Shown one piece after another: positions 8,393 to 16,655 of a DNA stretch of 64,000 bases (positions are counted from its first letter, which is position 1; each line of letters begins with the position of its first letter). Below the pieces are notes generated by a model. The model saw only the letters and a list, made by a program, of their open reading frames with translations. It did not search any database and had not been told where the DNA came from. The position numbers were made by a program, and so were the translations under genes. Source of the stretch: Sva-07 sp963752815 (GTDB lineage Bacteria; Actinomycetota; Acidimicrobiia; Acidimicrobiales; Ilumatobacteraceae); the NCBI GenBank assembly GCA_963752815.1, contig CAVVZI010000015.1, forward strand, positions 682,001-746,000, read 5' to 3'.

Positions 8393-9102
8393 CACGACAT
8401 CGTGTCGAGCCGCAGCTCGAGCAGGACGAGGGAATCGGCGCGTCGGCGGAACCCGAACGTGTCGTAGAGCGCGAGCGCAGCGTCGTTGTCCGCGGCCGTG
8501 TTGACCATGGCCGTGGTGGCACCTCGGTGGTGCATCCAGGCCAGCGCGTCGTCGACGAGTTGTGCTCCGACACCATGGCGCTGACATGCGGGATCGACCG
8601 CCAGGCGCTGCAGGTAACCGACCTTGCCGGCGACGCCGGTCATCGCGAAACCGACGATCGTCCTTTCAACGGTGATCGACCGGGCATGGGCGAACGGCGT
8701 GGCGTGCATGATGTCGGAGAGGGCGGCGCGGTCGTTGCCCCAAACGGGTCCGAAGGCGCTGACATCGATGCGAACAGCGGCATCGAGGTGCCGTCGACGC
8801 AGCGGCCGGACGCGTTGTTCCCGCCGGCGCCGGCGGTACTCCTCGAGCGGGCGCTCGAGGAGCGCGAGTTCGTCGATGCGACCGAACCCGGCCGCGAGGA
8901 ACGGCCCGACCGAACCCGGGAACAGCGCACCGGTGCGGATCGCGACGGCCCCGTCGCGCCGCGCCGTGTCGATCCACGACCGCACGTCGGCGTCCGACGG
9001 AACCATCTGGTGATCGAGCAGGACGAGGTGGGCGACATCGGGTCGGTACGGCCACGTGCCGATCCGCGCTCGGACGCGGCGCTCTGTCCTGGTCACCTCC
9101 AC
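8392..9102 (-). CDS. GNAT family N-acetyltransferase
   Basis: This is a protein of about 236 residues. I place the start at GTG 9102 (or GTG 9096) because the gene diverges from cca at 9191 and upstream codons look non-coding. The C-terminal half carries the acetyl-CoA-binding GNAT core: VGYLQRLAVDPACQRHGVGAQLVDDAL, with the Q/R-x-x-G-x-G/A loop, then NTAADNDAALALYDTFGF. The N-terminal half is divergent. The substrate is unknown. It ends with a TGATG overlap into DUF6049, so both are likely made from one transcript with the promoter in the 9103-9190 gap. Confidence 0.85.
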   Translation of the reverse strand: MEVTRTERRVRARIGTWPYRPDVAHLVLLDHQMVPSDADVRSWIDTARRDGAVAIRTGALFPGSVGPFLAAGFGRIDELALLERPLEEYRRRRREQRVRPLRRRHLDAAVRIDVSAFGPVWGNDRAALSDIMHATPFAHARSITVERTIVGFAMTGVAGKVGYLQRLAVDPACQRHGVGAQLVDDALAWMHHRGATTAMVNTAADNDAALALYDTFGFRRRADSLVLLELRLDTMS

Positions 9103-9190
9103 GGTGCCGACGGTACTCGTGCGATGCGCTCGGACCGCTTCGCACTGCACGGGACCGCACCGCGCTGGACCGGGCCGTAGCCTGCCCTCG

Positions 9191-10627
9191 ATGCTGCCCG
9201 CACGGTTCGCGCCGGTCCTCGACGAGCTCGCCCCGCTCGTGACGCGCTTTCGCGACCGCGGCCACCGGCTGTACCTCGTCGGCGGATCCGTGCGCGATCT
9301 GCTCGTGCAGCACGACCGGCAGGATTTCGATCTCGATCTCACCACCGACGCCCGACCGAAGGAGATCAAGGCCTGCCTCGACGGATGGGCCGACGCGTTG
9401 TGGACCCAGGGCGAGAAGTTCGGCACGATCGGCGCGCACAAGCACGACCCGGTCAGCGGTGCAACCCGCCCCTACGAGATCACCACGTTCCGTGCCGAGG
9501 CCTACACGGACGACTCGCGCAAGCCGCACGTGGTGTTCGCCGACGACATCGACAGCGATCTCTCCCGGCGCGATTTCACGGTCAACGCGATGGCGTTGGA
9601 GCTCACCGTCGAGTCCGGCGTCCCGGCGCTCATCGATCCGTTCGGCGGTGCCGCCGATCTCGCGACGCGGACACTGCGGACGCCGGCCGCGCCGGAGGTC
9701 AGCTTCGGTGACGACCCCCTGCGGATGTTGCGGGCGGCTCGCTTCATCGCCGGGTACCAGCTCGAGCCGACCGAGGAGCTCACGGCGGCGGTGCGGGCGA
9801 TGGTGGGTCGGCTGGAGATCGTGTCACCGGAGCGGATCCGCGACGAGTTCGACAAGCTGATCACCGTCGACCATCCGTCGGTCGGACTGTCGTTCCTCGT
9901 CGACACCGGGCTCGCCGATCAGTTCCTGCCCGAGCTGCCGGCGATGCGCCTCGAGCACGATCCGATCCACCGCCACAAGGACGTCCTCACGCACACGATC
10001 GCTGTGGTCGAGAACGTCCGCCCGGCCCCCGAACCGGCCAGCTACGACTTCCGCCTGACGCGGCTGGCGGCGCTGTTCCACGACATCGGCAAGCCCAAGA
10101 CGCGCGGCTACCTCGAGGGGAAGGGCACGACCTTCCATCATCACGACGCGGTCGGCGCTCGGATGACGCGCAAGCGGATGACGGCGATGCGGTACTCGAA
10201 CGACGACATCGCCAAGGTCTCCGAGCTGGTGGCGTTGCATCTGCGGTTCCACACCTATGCGATGGGCTGGTCCGACGCGGCGGTGCGTCGGTACGTCCGT
10301 GACGCCGGCGATCTGTTGGCCGAACTCAATGTGCTGACCCGATGCGACTGCACGACTCGCAACGAACGCAAGGCGGCGCGGCTGTCGCGGCGGATGGACG
10401 ACCTCGAGGTGCGCATCGCCGAGCTGGGTGCGGCCGAGGAGCTGGCTGCCATCCGGCCCGAACTCGACGGCAACGAGGTGATGGAGATCCTCGGCGTGCC
10501 GCCCGGCCGGGAGGTCGGTGCGGCGATGAACTTCCTGCTCGACATCCGCCTCGACGAAGGGTTGCTCGGCGACGAGGAGATCCGCGCCCGCCTGCGGTCG
10601 TGGTGGTCGTCCCGTCAACCGACCTGA
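9191..10627 (+). CDS. cca: CCA tRNA nucleotidyltransferase
   Basis: This 478-residue enzyme adds or repairs the 3'-CCA of tRNAs; actinobacterial copies are usually called pcnA. The class-II nucleotidyltransferase head has GGSVRDLLV and the metal-binding DFDLDLTTDA. The RRDFTVNAMA segment follows, then the ERIRDEFDKL neck. A C-terminal HD domain has LFHDIGKPKTRG and HHHDAVGA, as in many bacterial CCA enzymes with phosphohydrolase activity. The ATG at 9191 was chosen because upstream residues lack homology and overlap the divergent GNAT promoter region. The position beside DUF6049 is the conserved actinobacterial arrangement. Confidence 0.95.
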   Translation: MLPARFAPVLDELAPLVTRFRDRGHRLYLVGGSVRDLLVQHDRQDFDLDLTTDARPKEIKACLDGWADALWTQGEKFGTIGAHKHDPVSGATRPYEITTFRAEAYTDDSRKPHVVFADDIDSDLSRRDFTVNAMALELTVESGVPALIDPFGGAADLATRTLRTPAAPEVSFGDDPLRMLRAARFIAGYQLEPTEELTAAVRAMVGRLEIVSPERIRDEFDKLITVDHPSVGLSFLVDTGLADQFLPELPAMRLEHDPIHRHKDVLTHTIAVVENVRPAPEPASYDFRLTRLAALFHDIGKPKTRGYLEGKGTTFHHHDAVGARMTRKRMTAMRYSNDDIAKVSELVALHLRFHTYAMGWSDAAVRRYVRDAGDLLAELNVLTRCDCTTRNERKAARLSRRMDDLEVRIAELGAAEELAAIRPELDGNEVMEILGVPPGREVGAAMNFLLDIRLDEGLLGDEEIRARLRSWWSSRQPT

Positions 10628-10696
10628 CACCGCCGACCTGACACCCGCGCCTGGCATCCGCCGGCCGGGGAGGCGAGGCACCTACCGTGGTGGACC

Positions 10697-12871
10697 GTGC
10701 AGGCAGAGGCGGGCGCCCTCATCGCCGTCGGGATCATGGCCATCCTGGCCATCGTCGCGATGTTGGTCGAGGCGCGCTACTTCAAGAGGCGGATGCGTGG
10801 CTCGATCGAGGAGTTGTCGCGCACGCGCGCCGAGCTCGGCCAACTCCTCGATGCCCTTCCCGATGCGGTGATGGGTCTCGACGAACACGGGGTGATCGAG
10901 GCGGCCAACGCCCGGGCGGCGGTGTTGACCGGACGATCGGTCGACGATCTGGTGGGGCGGTCGTTCCTCGGCCTCGTCGCCGACGACGACCGCGGCACGG
11001 TCACTCAGCGCTGGAAACTCGGCAGCGACGCCGACCGCGGCGATGATGGCACCGACGACGGCACCGGCACGAGCCGGTACCTGTCGGTGTTCGAGATGGT
11101 CGACGTGGCCGGCCGTCCCCACCTGACCGAGGCGACGTTGCACCGTTCCGCCATCACCGAGGGCGCGCTGGTCGTGATCCTGCACGATGTCACCGACCGC
11201 CAGCAGAGTTCGGTCGCGCTCGAGCAGGCGCGCCGCCGCTTCCAACAGGCCTTTCATTCGTCGCCCACCGGGATGGCGCTCGTGCGTCTCGACGACAGCA
11301 AGATCGTCGATGCGAACCAGTCGCTCGCCGACATGCTCAGACGGCCGCTCGAGTCGCTCGTGGGCATCGGTATTCGCGAGATCACGCATCCCGACGATCT
11401 GCGGGCCGTGGCCTCCCAGCGCGCCCGCCTCGAACTCGGCATCGCCGACACATACCTCCTCGACCAGCGCTACCTGCGCAGCGATGGCGAGTTCGTCTGG
11501 GCGCGCACGCGCGTGTCGATCACCGAGGACGACGGTGTGGCGTTGGCGATCACCCACATCCAGGACGTCACCGACCAGCGGCGCACCGCCGAACGGCTGA
11601 CCCACGCCGCGACGCACGACGGTCTGACCGATCTCGCCAACCGCGATGCGATGGTGGCGATGCTCGCCGACCTGCTCGCCGTTGCGCACATCGGGCAGAT
11701 CGCGGTCCTGTTCGTCGACCTCGACAACTTCAAGATGGTCAACGACGGCCTGGGCCATGCGGTCGGCGACCGGGTGCTCAAGGAGATCGCGAGGCGCCTC
11801 GTCGCCGCCGTACCCGTGTCCGAGCGGGTGGGACGGTTCGGCGGCGACGAGTTCGTGATCGTGCTCGACGACAGCGTCGATCCGGCGCAGGCCGGTGAGG
11901 CGGTGCGCCGCGCCGTGCAGCGACCGATCCTCGTCGACGGTCAGGAACTGATCATCACCGCGAGCATCGGCTTCGCCGTGAACTCGGCCGGATCACGGGC
12001 CGCCGACCTGCTGCGCGACGCCGACGCGGCGATGTACCGGGCCAAGGCCGGCGGGCGGGATCGCATCGCCGCCTTCGCGCCCGAGACGCGCGGCGTACTC
12101 GTCGACGGTCTGCGCACCTCGACCGAACTGCGCCGCGGGCTGGAGCGGGGCGAGATCGTCCCCTACTTCCAACCGATCGTCGATCTCGACGGTGGTCGCG
12201 TCGTCGGCTTCGAGGTATTGGTGCGATGGCTGCACCCCGACCGGGGTCTGTTGCTGCCGGGCCAGTTCCTGCCGCTGGCCGAGGAGGCCGGGTTGATGGG
12301 TGAACTCGGCGAGCGGATGCTGCGCGACTCGCTCGCGCAACTGGCCCGCTGGCGCGCCGTCGGGCTGTCGTTCGCGAGATGTTCCCTCTCGGTCAACGTG
12401 GCCAGCCAGCAGCTCGTCGACGACTCGTTCATCGACGTGGTGGACGATGCCCTCGGCGAGACGGGCATCGACGCCGGCTCGTTGTGGTTGGAGCTCACCG
12501 AGACGGCATTGATGGCCGACACGACCGCTGCGACCCGGGCGTTGCGCGGTTTGCGCGGGCTCGGGCTGCACCTGGCGGTCGACGACTTCGGCACGGGCTA
12601 CTCGTCGCTCACGTACCTGAAGCGGTTCCCGGTCGAGTCGATCAAGATCGACCGCTCGTTCGTCACCGGCCTCGGGTTGGAGGCCGACGACACCTCGATC
12701 GTCGAGGCGGTCGTGCGCCTGGGCCACTCACTGGGATTGACGGTGGTCGCGGAAGGGGTGGAGACGCCGTTGCAGCTGAATCGTCTCCGCGAACTCGGCT
12801 GCGACCGCGCCCAGGGCTATCTGTTCGGCCGCCCCCGCCCCGCCGGCATCACCGAATCAGAACGCGCCTGA
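10697..12871 (+). CDS. PAS-PAS-GGDEF-EAL cyclic-di-GMP protein
   Basis: This is a 724-residue signalling protein starting at GTG 10697. One N-terminal TM helix (residues 7-24) is followed by two PAS-type sensor domains (about 45-170 and 185-300). The GGDEF domain carries an intact active-site RFGGDEF near residue 380. The EAL domain has EVL in place of EAL at GFEVLVRW (near 503) but keeps DDFGTGYSSLTYLK, IKIDRSFV and VAEGVET, so phosphodiesterase activity is plausible. It may make and/or degrade c-di-GMP in response to a ligand bound by the PAS domains. It is monocistronic and convergent with the next gene. Confidence 0.94.
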   Translation: MQAEAGALIAVGIMAILAIVAMLVEARYFKRRMRGSIEELSRTRAELGQLLDALPDAVMGLDEHGVIEAANARAAVLTGRSVDDLVGRSFLGLVADDDRGTVTQRWKLGSDADRGDDGTDDGTGTSRYLSVFEMVDVAGRPHLTEATLHRSAITEGALVVILHDVTDRQQSSVALEQARRRFQQAFHSSPTGMALVRLDDSKIVDANQSLADMLRRPLESLVGIGIREITHPDDLRAVASQRARLELGIADTYLLDQRYLRSDGEFVWARTRVSITEDDGVALAITHIQDVTDQRRTAERLTHAATHDGLTDLANRDAMVAMLADLLAVAHIGQIAVLFVDLDNFKMVNDGLGHAVGDRVLKEIARRLVAAVPVSERVGRFGGDEFVIVLDDSVDPAQAGEAVRRAVQRPILVDGQELIITASIGFAVNSAGSRAADLLRDADAAMYRAKAGGRDRIAAFAPETRGVLVDGLRTSTELRRGLERGEIVPYFQPIVDLDGGRVVGFEVLVRWLHPDRGLLLPGQFLPLAEEAGLMGELGERMLRDSLAQLARWRAVGLSFARCSLSVNVASQQLVDDSFIDVVDDALGETGIDAGSLWLELTETALMADTTAATRALRGLRGLGLHLAVDDFGTGYSSLTYLKRFPVESIKIDRSFVTGLGLEADDTSIVEAVVRLGHSLGLTVVAEGVETPLQLNRLRELGCDRAQGYLFGRPRPAGITESERA

Positions 12872-12873
12872 CG

Positions 12874-13443
12874 TTACGAGCCTTCCTTGCGGGCGCGCAG
12901 GACGAGCGTGGTGGGCGACGGGGACAAGGCGCTCGCTCCGAGTTCGAGGAGATGGTCGACGCGGAAGTTCGACCGGCCGAGCGTGATGAACCACTCGCCG
13001 ACCGTTCGCGGGCCGGCCCCGTACGGATGGTCGACCGACACGCTGGCATACGGGTGCGGCGCCGAGATCACGAGCGGCATGCTCGGTTTGAGGATGCGGT
13101 GGACCTGGCGGAACACCCGGCTGAGGTCGTCGACGTCGAGCAGTGTCTGGGCCGCGACGACCACGTCGCACGTGCCCGAGGTGATGTCGCCGAGATCGGC
13201 GAGATCGGTGGCGAGGCACTGCACCGAGACTTCGGCGGCTTCGGCGGCGCGGCGAACTCCGGCGAGACGCTCGGCGTCGGGATCGACCGCGATCGCCTTG
13301 GCGCCGTTCGAGGCGAACGTCACCGCGTTGCGCCAGGGCGACACGCCGAGTTCGACGGCGCGCCACCCGTCGGCGACGTCGCCGCACAAGCGAAGCTCGC
13401 GGTCGTCGGGGATGCCCGACCCATAGATGATGTTGGCAGCCAC
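12874..13443 (-). CDS. SAM-dependent methyltransferase
   Basis: This is a protein of about 189 residues starting at GTG 13443 or TTG 13446. The fold signature is a class-I methyltransferase: motif I VELGVSPWRNAVTFASNG, an acidic end of strand 2 (AIAVDPD), CLATDLADLG and CDVVVAAQTLLDVDD. Then comes the post-methyltransfer segment VFRQVHRILKPSMPLVISAPHP. The substrate is unknown. It ends 3 bp from the convergent GGDEF-EAL gene and diverges from DUF5318 across a 64-bp gap that must hold both promoters. Confidence 0.75.
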   Translation of the reverse strand: MAANIIYGSGIPDDRELRLCGDVADGWRAVELGVSPWRNAVTFASNGAKAIAVDPDAERLAGVRRAAEAAEVSVQCLATDLADLGDITSGTCDVVVAAQTLLDVDDLSRVFRQVHRILKPSMPLVISAPHPYASVSVDHPYGAGPRTVGEWFITLGRSNFRVDHLLELGASALSPSPTTLVLRARKEGS

Positions 13444-13507
13444 CAACTCAGTGTTGCCGGTTCCGCCTGATCGCGTGGGGATTTCGCGGCAGCTACCCTG
13501 TCGGCCG

Positions 13508-13912
13508 ATGGGTTTCACGGTCGGTGCGCTCCGCGGCACGGAGACCTCGCGCGGCATCGTCGACCATCGACTGGCGCGGCGGATGCTCATCAGTCAGGTC
13601 CGCAAGGGTCGCCTGCCGATGGACCAGGTGTGCGATGCCCATCCCGAGTTGATCCGAGCGGCGCGCAACGTCGGGACGCAGACCACGACGCGGTGTCCGA
13701 TCTGCGAGCAGACCGATCTCCGACTCGTCACCTACGTCTTCGGTCAGGGCCTGTCTCCACAGGGACGATGTGTCTCGACGGCCAAGGAGATGCGTCAACT
13801 CAACGCACGCGACGCCGACCTGAGTGCTTACGTGGTCGAGGCGTGCGTCGAGTGTCGGTGGCATCACCTGCTGCGGGTGATCCCGGTCGGTGGCCGGCGA
13901 CCCTCGGTGTGA
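13508..13912 (+). CDS. DUF5318 family protein
   Basis: This 134-residue actinobacterial protein of unknown function begins at ATG 13508. Characteristic features are IVDHRLARRMLISQVRKGRL, a first CxxC (CPICEQTDLRLVTYVFGQGL) and a second (CVECRWHHLLRVIPVGG). The two CxxC pairs probably form a zinc ribbon. Its stop TGA overlaps the GTG of the next gene (GTGTGA), so the two are coupled. Confidence 0.85.
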   Translation: MGFTVGALRGTETSRGIVDHRLARRMLISQVRKGRLPMDQVCDAHPELIRAARNVGTQTTTRCPICEQTDLRLVTYVFGQGLSPQGRCVSTAKEMRQLNARDADLSAYVVEACVECRWHHLLRVIPVGGRRPSV

Positions 13913-14542
13913 AGCAGCGTCGTTTCCTCGCCGCGTTCGGGCTGGTGGCGCTCGCCACGCTCGCGGCGTGCGCGTCGAGTGACGATTCGACGGACTCGTC
14001 CACGCCGACTTCGGCGCCCGCAGCCGCGACGCCTCAAAGCTCGACGGGTGACGCCGTTGCGACCGACACCGTGGGTGCCACGGGTGTGCAACCGTCGGGT
14101 TTCACCACCGTGCGGGCGACGATCACCGATCCCGACGGGGACGAGTGCGAGGTCTGTCTCTGGTTGGCCGATTCGCCCGACGAGCGCGGCCGCGGACTGA
14201 TGGGTGTCACGGACCTCGGCGGCGCGGTCGGGATGGCGTTCCTGTTCGAGGCGCCGACGAACGCGGAGTTCTACATGTTCCAGACGCCCACGCCCTTGTC
14301 GATCGCGTGGTTCGGCGTCGACGGCGCCTGGGTGGGGTCGGCGGAGATGGAACCGTGCCTCGACCAACCGGAGAACGAGTGCCGGCACTACAGCCCGGGC
14401 GCCCCGTACGACCTGGCGATCGAGGTGTTCGCCGACGGTTCCGATGCTGAGGGGTCTCGTCGAACTCGGGCTGACCGACGGCTCGACGGTGGTGCTGCTC
14501 GACGGCACCGAAGCGCTCGACTGTCAGACCCCCGATTCATGA
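13909..14542 (+). CDS. DUF192 family lipoprotein (frameshifted)
   Basis: The protein starts at GTG 13909 with a lipoprotein signal (FLAAFGLVALATLAAC, Cys as lipobox residue) and a Ser/Thr-rich linker. The DUF192 domain follows: ERGRGLMGV, GMAFLFEAPTNAEFYMFQTPTPLSIAWF and the PYDLAIEVFADG segment. Near 14440 the frame breaks. The expected end (MLRGLVELGLTDGSTVVLLDG) continues in the +1 frame and stops at 14542, whereas the unshifted frame runs to 14553 with unrelated residues. A single inserted base explains it. DUF192 proteins are small exported proteins of unknown biochemical role. Confidence 0.82.
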
Positions 14543-14666
14543 TGGGGACATGACCTCGATCCACGCCGTTGCCACCGGCGCCGCCGTTCATCGCATCGCC
14601 CATCGCGCCCGCTCGGGCCGATCCGCGGCGCGATGCCGCTATCGTGGCGCAGTCCATATTGGCCCT

Positions 14667-14706
14667 GCCCCAGCAACGGGGCTCCCTGCACCACATGGTG
14701 GAGGGA
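14667..14706 (+). promoter_or_regulatory. two leader hairpins upstream of rpsF
   Basis: Two adjacent stems lie in the 186-bp leader. One is GCCCC/GGGGC with a 6-nt loop (14667-14682). The other is TCCCT-g-CACCA / TGGTG-g-AGGGA (14683-14706), ending 4 nt before the strong RBS at 14711-14718. They are well placed for S6:S18 autoregulation, known for rpsF operons in several bacteria; the match to that RNA motif is inferred only. Confidence 0.45.
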
Positions 14707-14728
14707 TCCGAAGGGAGGTTGCACACGC

Positions 14729-15061
14729 ATGAATCGTGCGTACGAATTGATGATCATCATCGACGGCGACGTCGACGACCCGAAGGCGCAAGCCTGGATG
14801 AAGACGGTCACCGAGGCAGTCGCGGCTGTCGGTGGTGAACTGCACGGCAAGATCGATTGGTGGGGCAAGCGCCAGTTCGCCTACCCGATCAACAAGAAGC
14901 CGTCGGGCTACTACATGGTTGCCGAGGTCCTGGCACCGGGTGGCTCACTCGACGAGCTCGAGCGCACGCTCCGTCTCGCGGACGACGTCGTCCGTCACAA
15001 GCTCATCCGGCTGCCCGACGCCGAGGCGGCTCGCCGCGGCATGGGCGTCACCGCTGCCTGA
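14729..15061 (+). CDS. rpsF: 30S ribosomal protein S6
   Basis: This 110-residue S6 binds S18 in the platform of the small subunit. The start at 14729 (MNRAYELMIIIDGDVDD) is fixed by the strong AAGGGAGG ribosome-binding site at 14711-14718 and by homology. Typical S6 segments are visible: GGELHGKIDWWGKRQFAYPI, KKPSGYYMVAEV and LADDVVRHKLIRL. It heads the rpsF-ssb-rpsR-rplI operon, the standard bacterial arrangement. Confidence 0.97.
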   Translation: MNRAYELMIIIDGDVDDPKAQAWMKTVTEAVAAVGGELHGKIDWWGKRQFAYPINKKPSGYYMVAEVLAPGGSLDELERTLRLADDVVRHKLIRLPDAEAARRGMGVTAA

Positions 15062-15099
15062 CGGCAGCCGCCACTCGACCCGAGCAACAGGGGAATCTC

Positions 15100-15555
15100 A
15101 TGGCATCGGAAAACTCCGTCACACTCGTCGGGAACCTCACCAAGGATCCCGAGCTGCGCTACACCGCCACCGGGCGGGGCGTCGCCAGTTTCGGTCTCGC
15201 CGTCAACCGTCGCTATCAGCAGAACGGTGAATGGCAGGAACAGGTTTCGTTCTTCAACGTGGTCGCCTGGGGCGATCTCGGCGAGAACGCGGCCGCCAGC
15301 CTGAACAAGGGCAATCGCATCGTCGTCACCGGTCGTCTCGAGCAGCGCTCGTACGACACCAAAGAGGGCGAGAAGCGCAGCATCACCGAAGTGGTCGCCG
15401 ACGAACTCGGACCGAGCCTGCGCTGGGCGCAGGTCCAGATCGAGCGCATCAGCCGCGATTCCGCCGATGGCGGGGGCTCCAGCGGTGGCGGCGGCGCAGG
15501 TGGCGGCGGTGCCCGCACCCCTGATCCGATCTACGGCGACGAAGAGCCGTTCTGA
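15100..15555 (+). CDS. ssb: single-stranded DNA-binding protein
   Basis: This 151-residue SSB starts at ATG 15100. The OB-fold occupies residues 1-110 (NSVTLVGNLTKDPELRYT, FFNVVAWGDLGENAA, GNRIVVTGRLEQRSY). A Gly/Ser linker follows and ends in the acidic tip YGDEEPF. Most SSBs end in DDDIPF-like tips; here the PF is preserved, so partner docking should work. It protects ssDNA at forks and sits between rpsF and rpsR as usual. Confidence 0.96.
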   Translation: MASENSVTLVGNLTKDPELRYTATGRGVASFGLAVNRRYQQNGEWQEQVSFFNVVAWGDLGENAAASLNKGNRIVVTGRLEQRSYDTKEGEKRSITEVVADELGPSLRWAQVQIERISRDSADGGGSSGGGGAGGGGARTPDPIYGDEEPF

Positions 15556-15635
15556 ACCGATCGACCTGAGCTGATCCGGGACCTGCCCGAGTCGTCTCGA
15601 ACACATTCGTTTGAATCATTCGCAAGGAAACAACC

Positions 15636-16070
15636 ATGGCAAGCAAGAAGAACAAGGCTCGCACGAGTCGCGATCTCAACCCACGCAAGTTCAAGAAGAA
15701 GACCAGCGTCCTCGTCATCGAAGACGTCGAGTACATCGACTACAAAGATGTCGATCTGCTCCAGCGCTTCATGAGCGATCGCGGCAAGATCCGCAACCGG
15801 CGCGTCGCCGGCAACACCCTGCAGCAGCAGCGCGAGGTCGCCAACGCGATCAAGGTCGCCCGTGAGATGGGCCTGCTCCCGTACGCCAAGCGCGTCGCTT
15901 CCACCCGTACCGGTGGTCGTCGCGAGGGTCGTGACGGTGGCCGCGACGGCGGGCGCGAGGGTCGCGACGGTCGTCGTGACGAGGCCTCGACCGAGACCGC
16001 CGACGGCGCTGCCGTCGACAGTGTCGACGCCACCGGCGGCGAGCTCGACAGCGTGAGCGAGGAGGTCTGA
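15636..16070 (+). CDS. rpsR: 30S ribosomal protein S18 with long C-tail
   Basis: The protein has 144 residues, nearly twice the usual size of about 80. Residues about 23-90 are a normal S18 (IDYKDVDLLQRFMSDRGKIRN, NTLQQQREVANAIKVAREMGLLPYAKR), of the cysteine-free zinc-less type. After that comes a tail of about 50 residues: an Arg/Asp/Gly repeat (REGRDGGRDGGREGRDGRRD) followed by an acidic Ser/Thr/Ala stretch to the C-terminus. The tail is in frame, and the stop lies one base before rplI, so it is not a misread stop. Its purpose is unknown. Confidence 0.95.
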   Translation: MASKKNKARTSRDLNPRKFKKKTSVLVIEDVEYIDYKDVDLLQRFMSDRGKIRNRRVAGNTLQQQREVANAIKVAREMGLLPYAKRVASTRTGGRREGRDGGRDGGREGRDGRRDEASTETADGAAVDSVDATGGELDSVSEEV

Positions 16071-16071
16071 G

Positions 16072-16518
16072 ATGAAGGTCATCCTCCGCTCCGATCTCGA
16101 CGGACTCGGCAAGCGCGGCGACATCGTCGACGTGGCCGACGGCCATGCCCGCAACTTCTTGTTCCCGAAGGGTCACGCCATCGCGGCGACCGAGGGTGCC
16201 GTCGGTCAGGCCGGTCGCATGCGCAAGGCGCGCGATCTGCGTGACTCGAGCGCCCGCGATGCCGCCACGGCGATCGCCAGCAAGCTCGTGCCGATGATCA
16301 TCAAGGTGTCGGCGAAGGCCGGCCCGGAAGGCAAGCTCTTCGGATCGGTCACCTCGAGCGACATCGTCGCCGCGGTGCTCGACGAGACGGGCATCGAGCT
16401 CGAGCGTCGTCAGCTCGAGGTCGAGACCATCAAGACGCTCGGCCAGCACACGGTGACGGCATCGCTGCACAGCGATGTCAGTTTCCCGATCCGGCTCGAC
16501 GTCGTCGCCGCCGACTGA
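16072..16518 (+). CDS. rplI: 50S ribosomal protein L9
   Basis: This 148-residue L9 has the N-terminal rRNA-binding domain (MKVILRSDLDGLGKRGDIVDV, GHARNFLFPKGHA), the long connecting helix, and the C-terminal domain (KLFGSVTSSDIVAAV). The ATG lies two bases after the rpsR stop, so it is translationally coupled. L9 bridges to neighbouring ribosomes and affects frame maintenance. Confidence 0.97.
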   Translation: MKVILRSDLDGLGKRGDIVDVADGHARNFLFPKGHAIAATEGAVGQAGRMRKARDLRDSSARDAATAIASKLVPMIIKVSAKAGPEGKLFGSVTSSDIVAAVLDETGIELERRQLEVETIKTLGQHTVTASLHSDVSFPIRLDVVAAD

Positions 16519-16623
16519 CGGCACCGCCCGTCCACGACCGCTCGACGCAGGTCGCGTCCACAGTCACCGCCGGTTTCCCACAGGCGGTCAACAGACAAGA
16601 CCCAGGGTTGTGCCCCTTCCCCC

Positions 16624-16637
16624 GCACAGCGCTGTGC
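16624..16637. promoter_or_regulatory. palindrome upstream of dnaB
   Basis: The perfect 14-bp dyad GCACAGCGCTGTGC sits 18 bp before the dnaB ATG, in the 137-bp gap after rplI. The same gap holds TTTCCCACA (16574-16582), which resembles a degenerate DnaA box, and a TCCACAG. Whether any of these bind a protein is unknown. Confidence 0.4.
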
Positions 16638-16655
16638 TGAGAGAGTGGTGCCCCC

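Noticed and set aside
15918..15981. CRISPR-like or satellite repeat in rpsR
   Set aside because: The repeats are short, contiguous and in frame, coding the RDGGR tail; no spacer structure exists.
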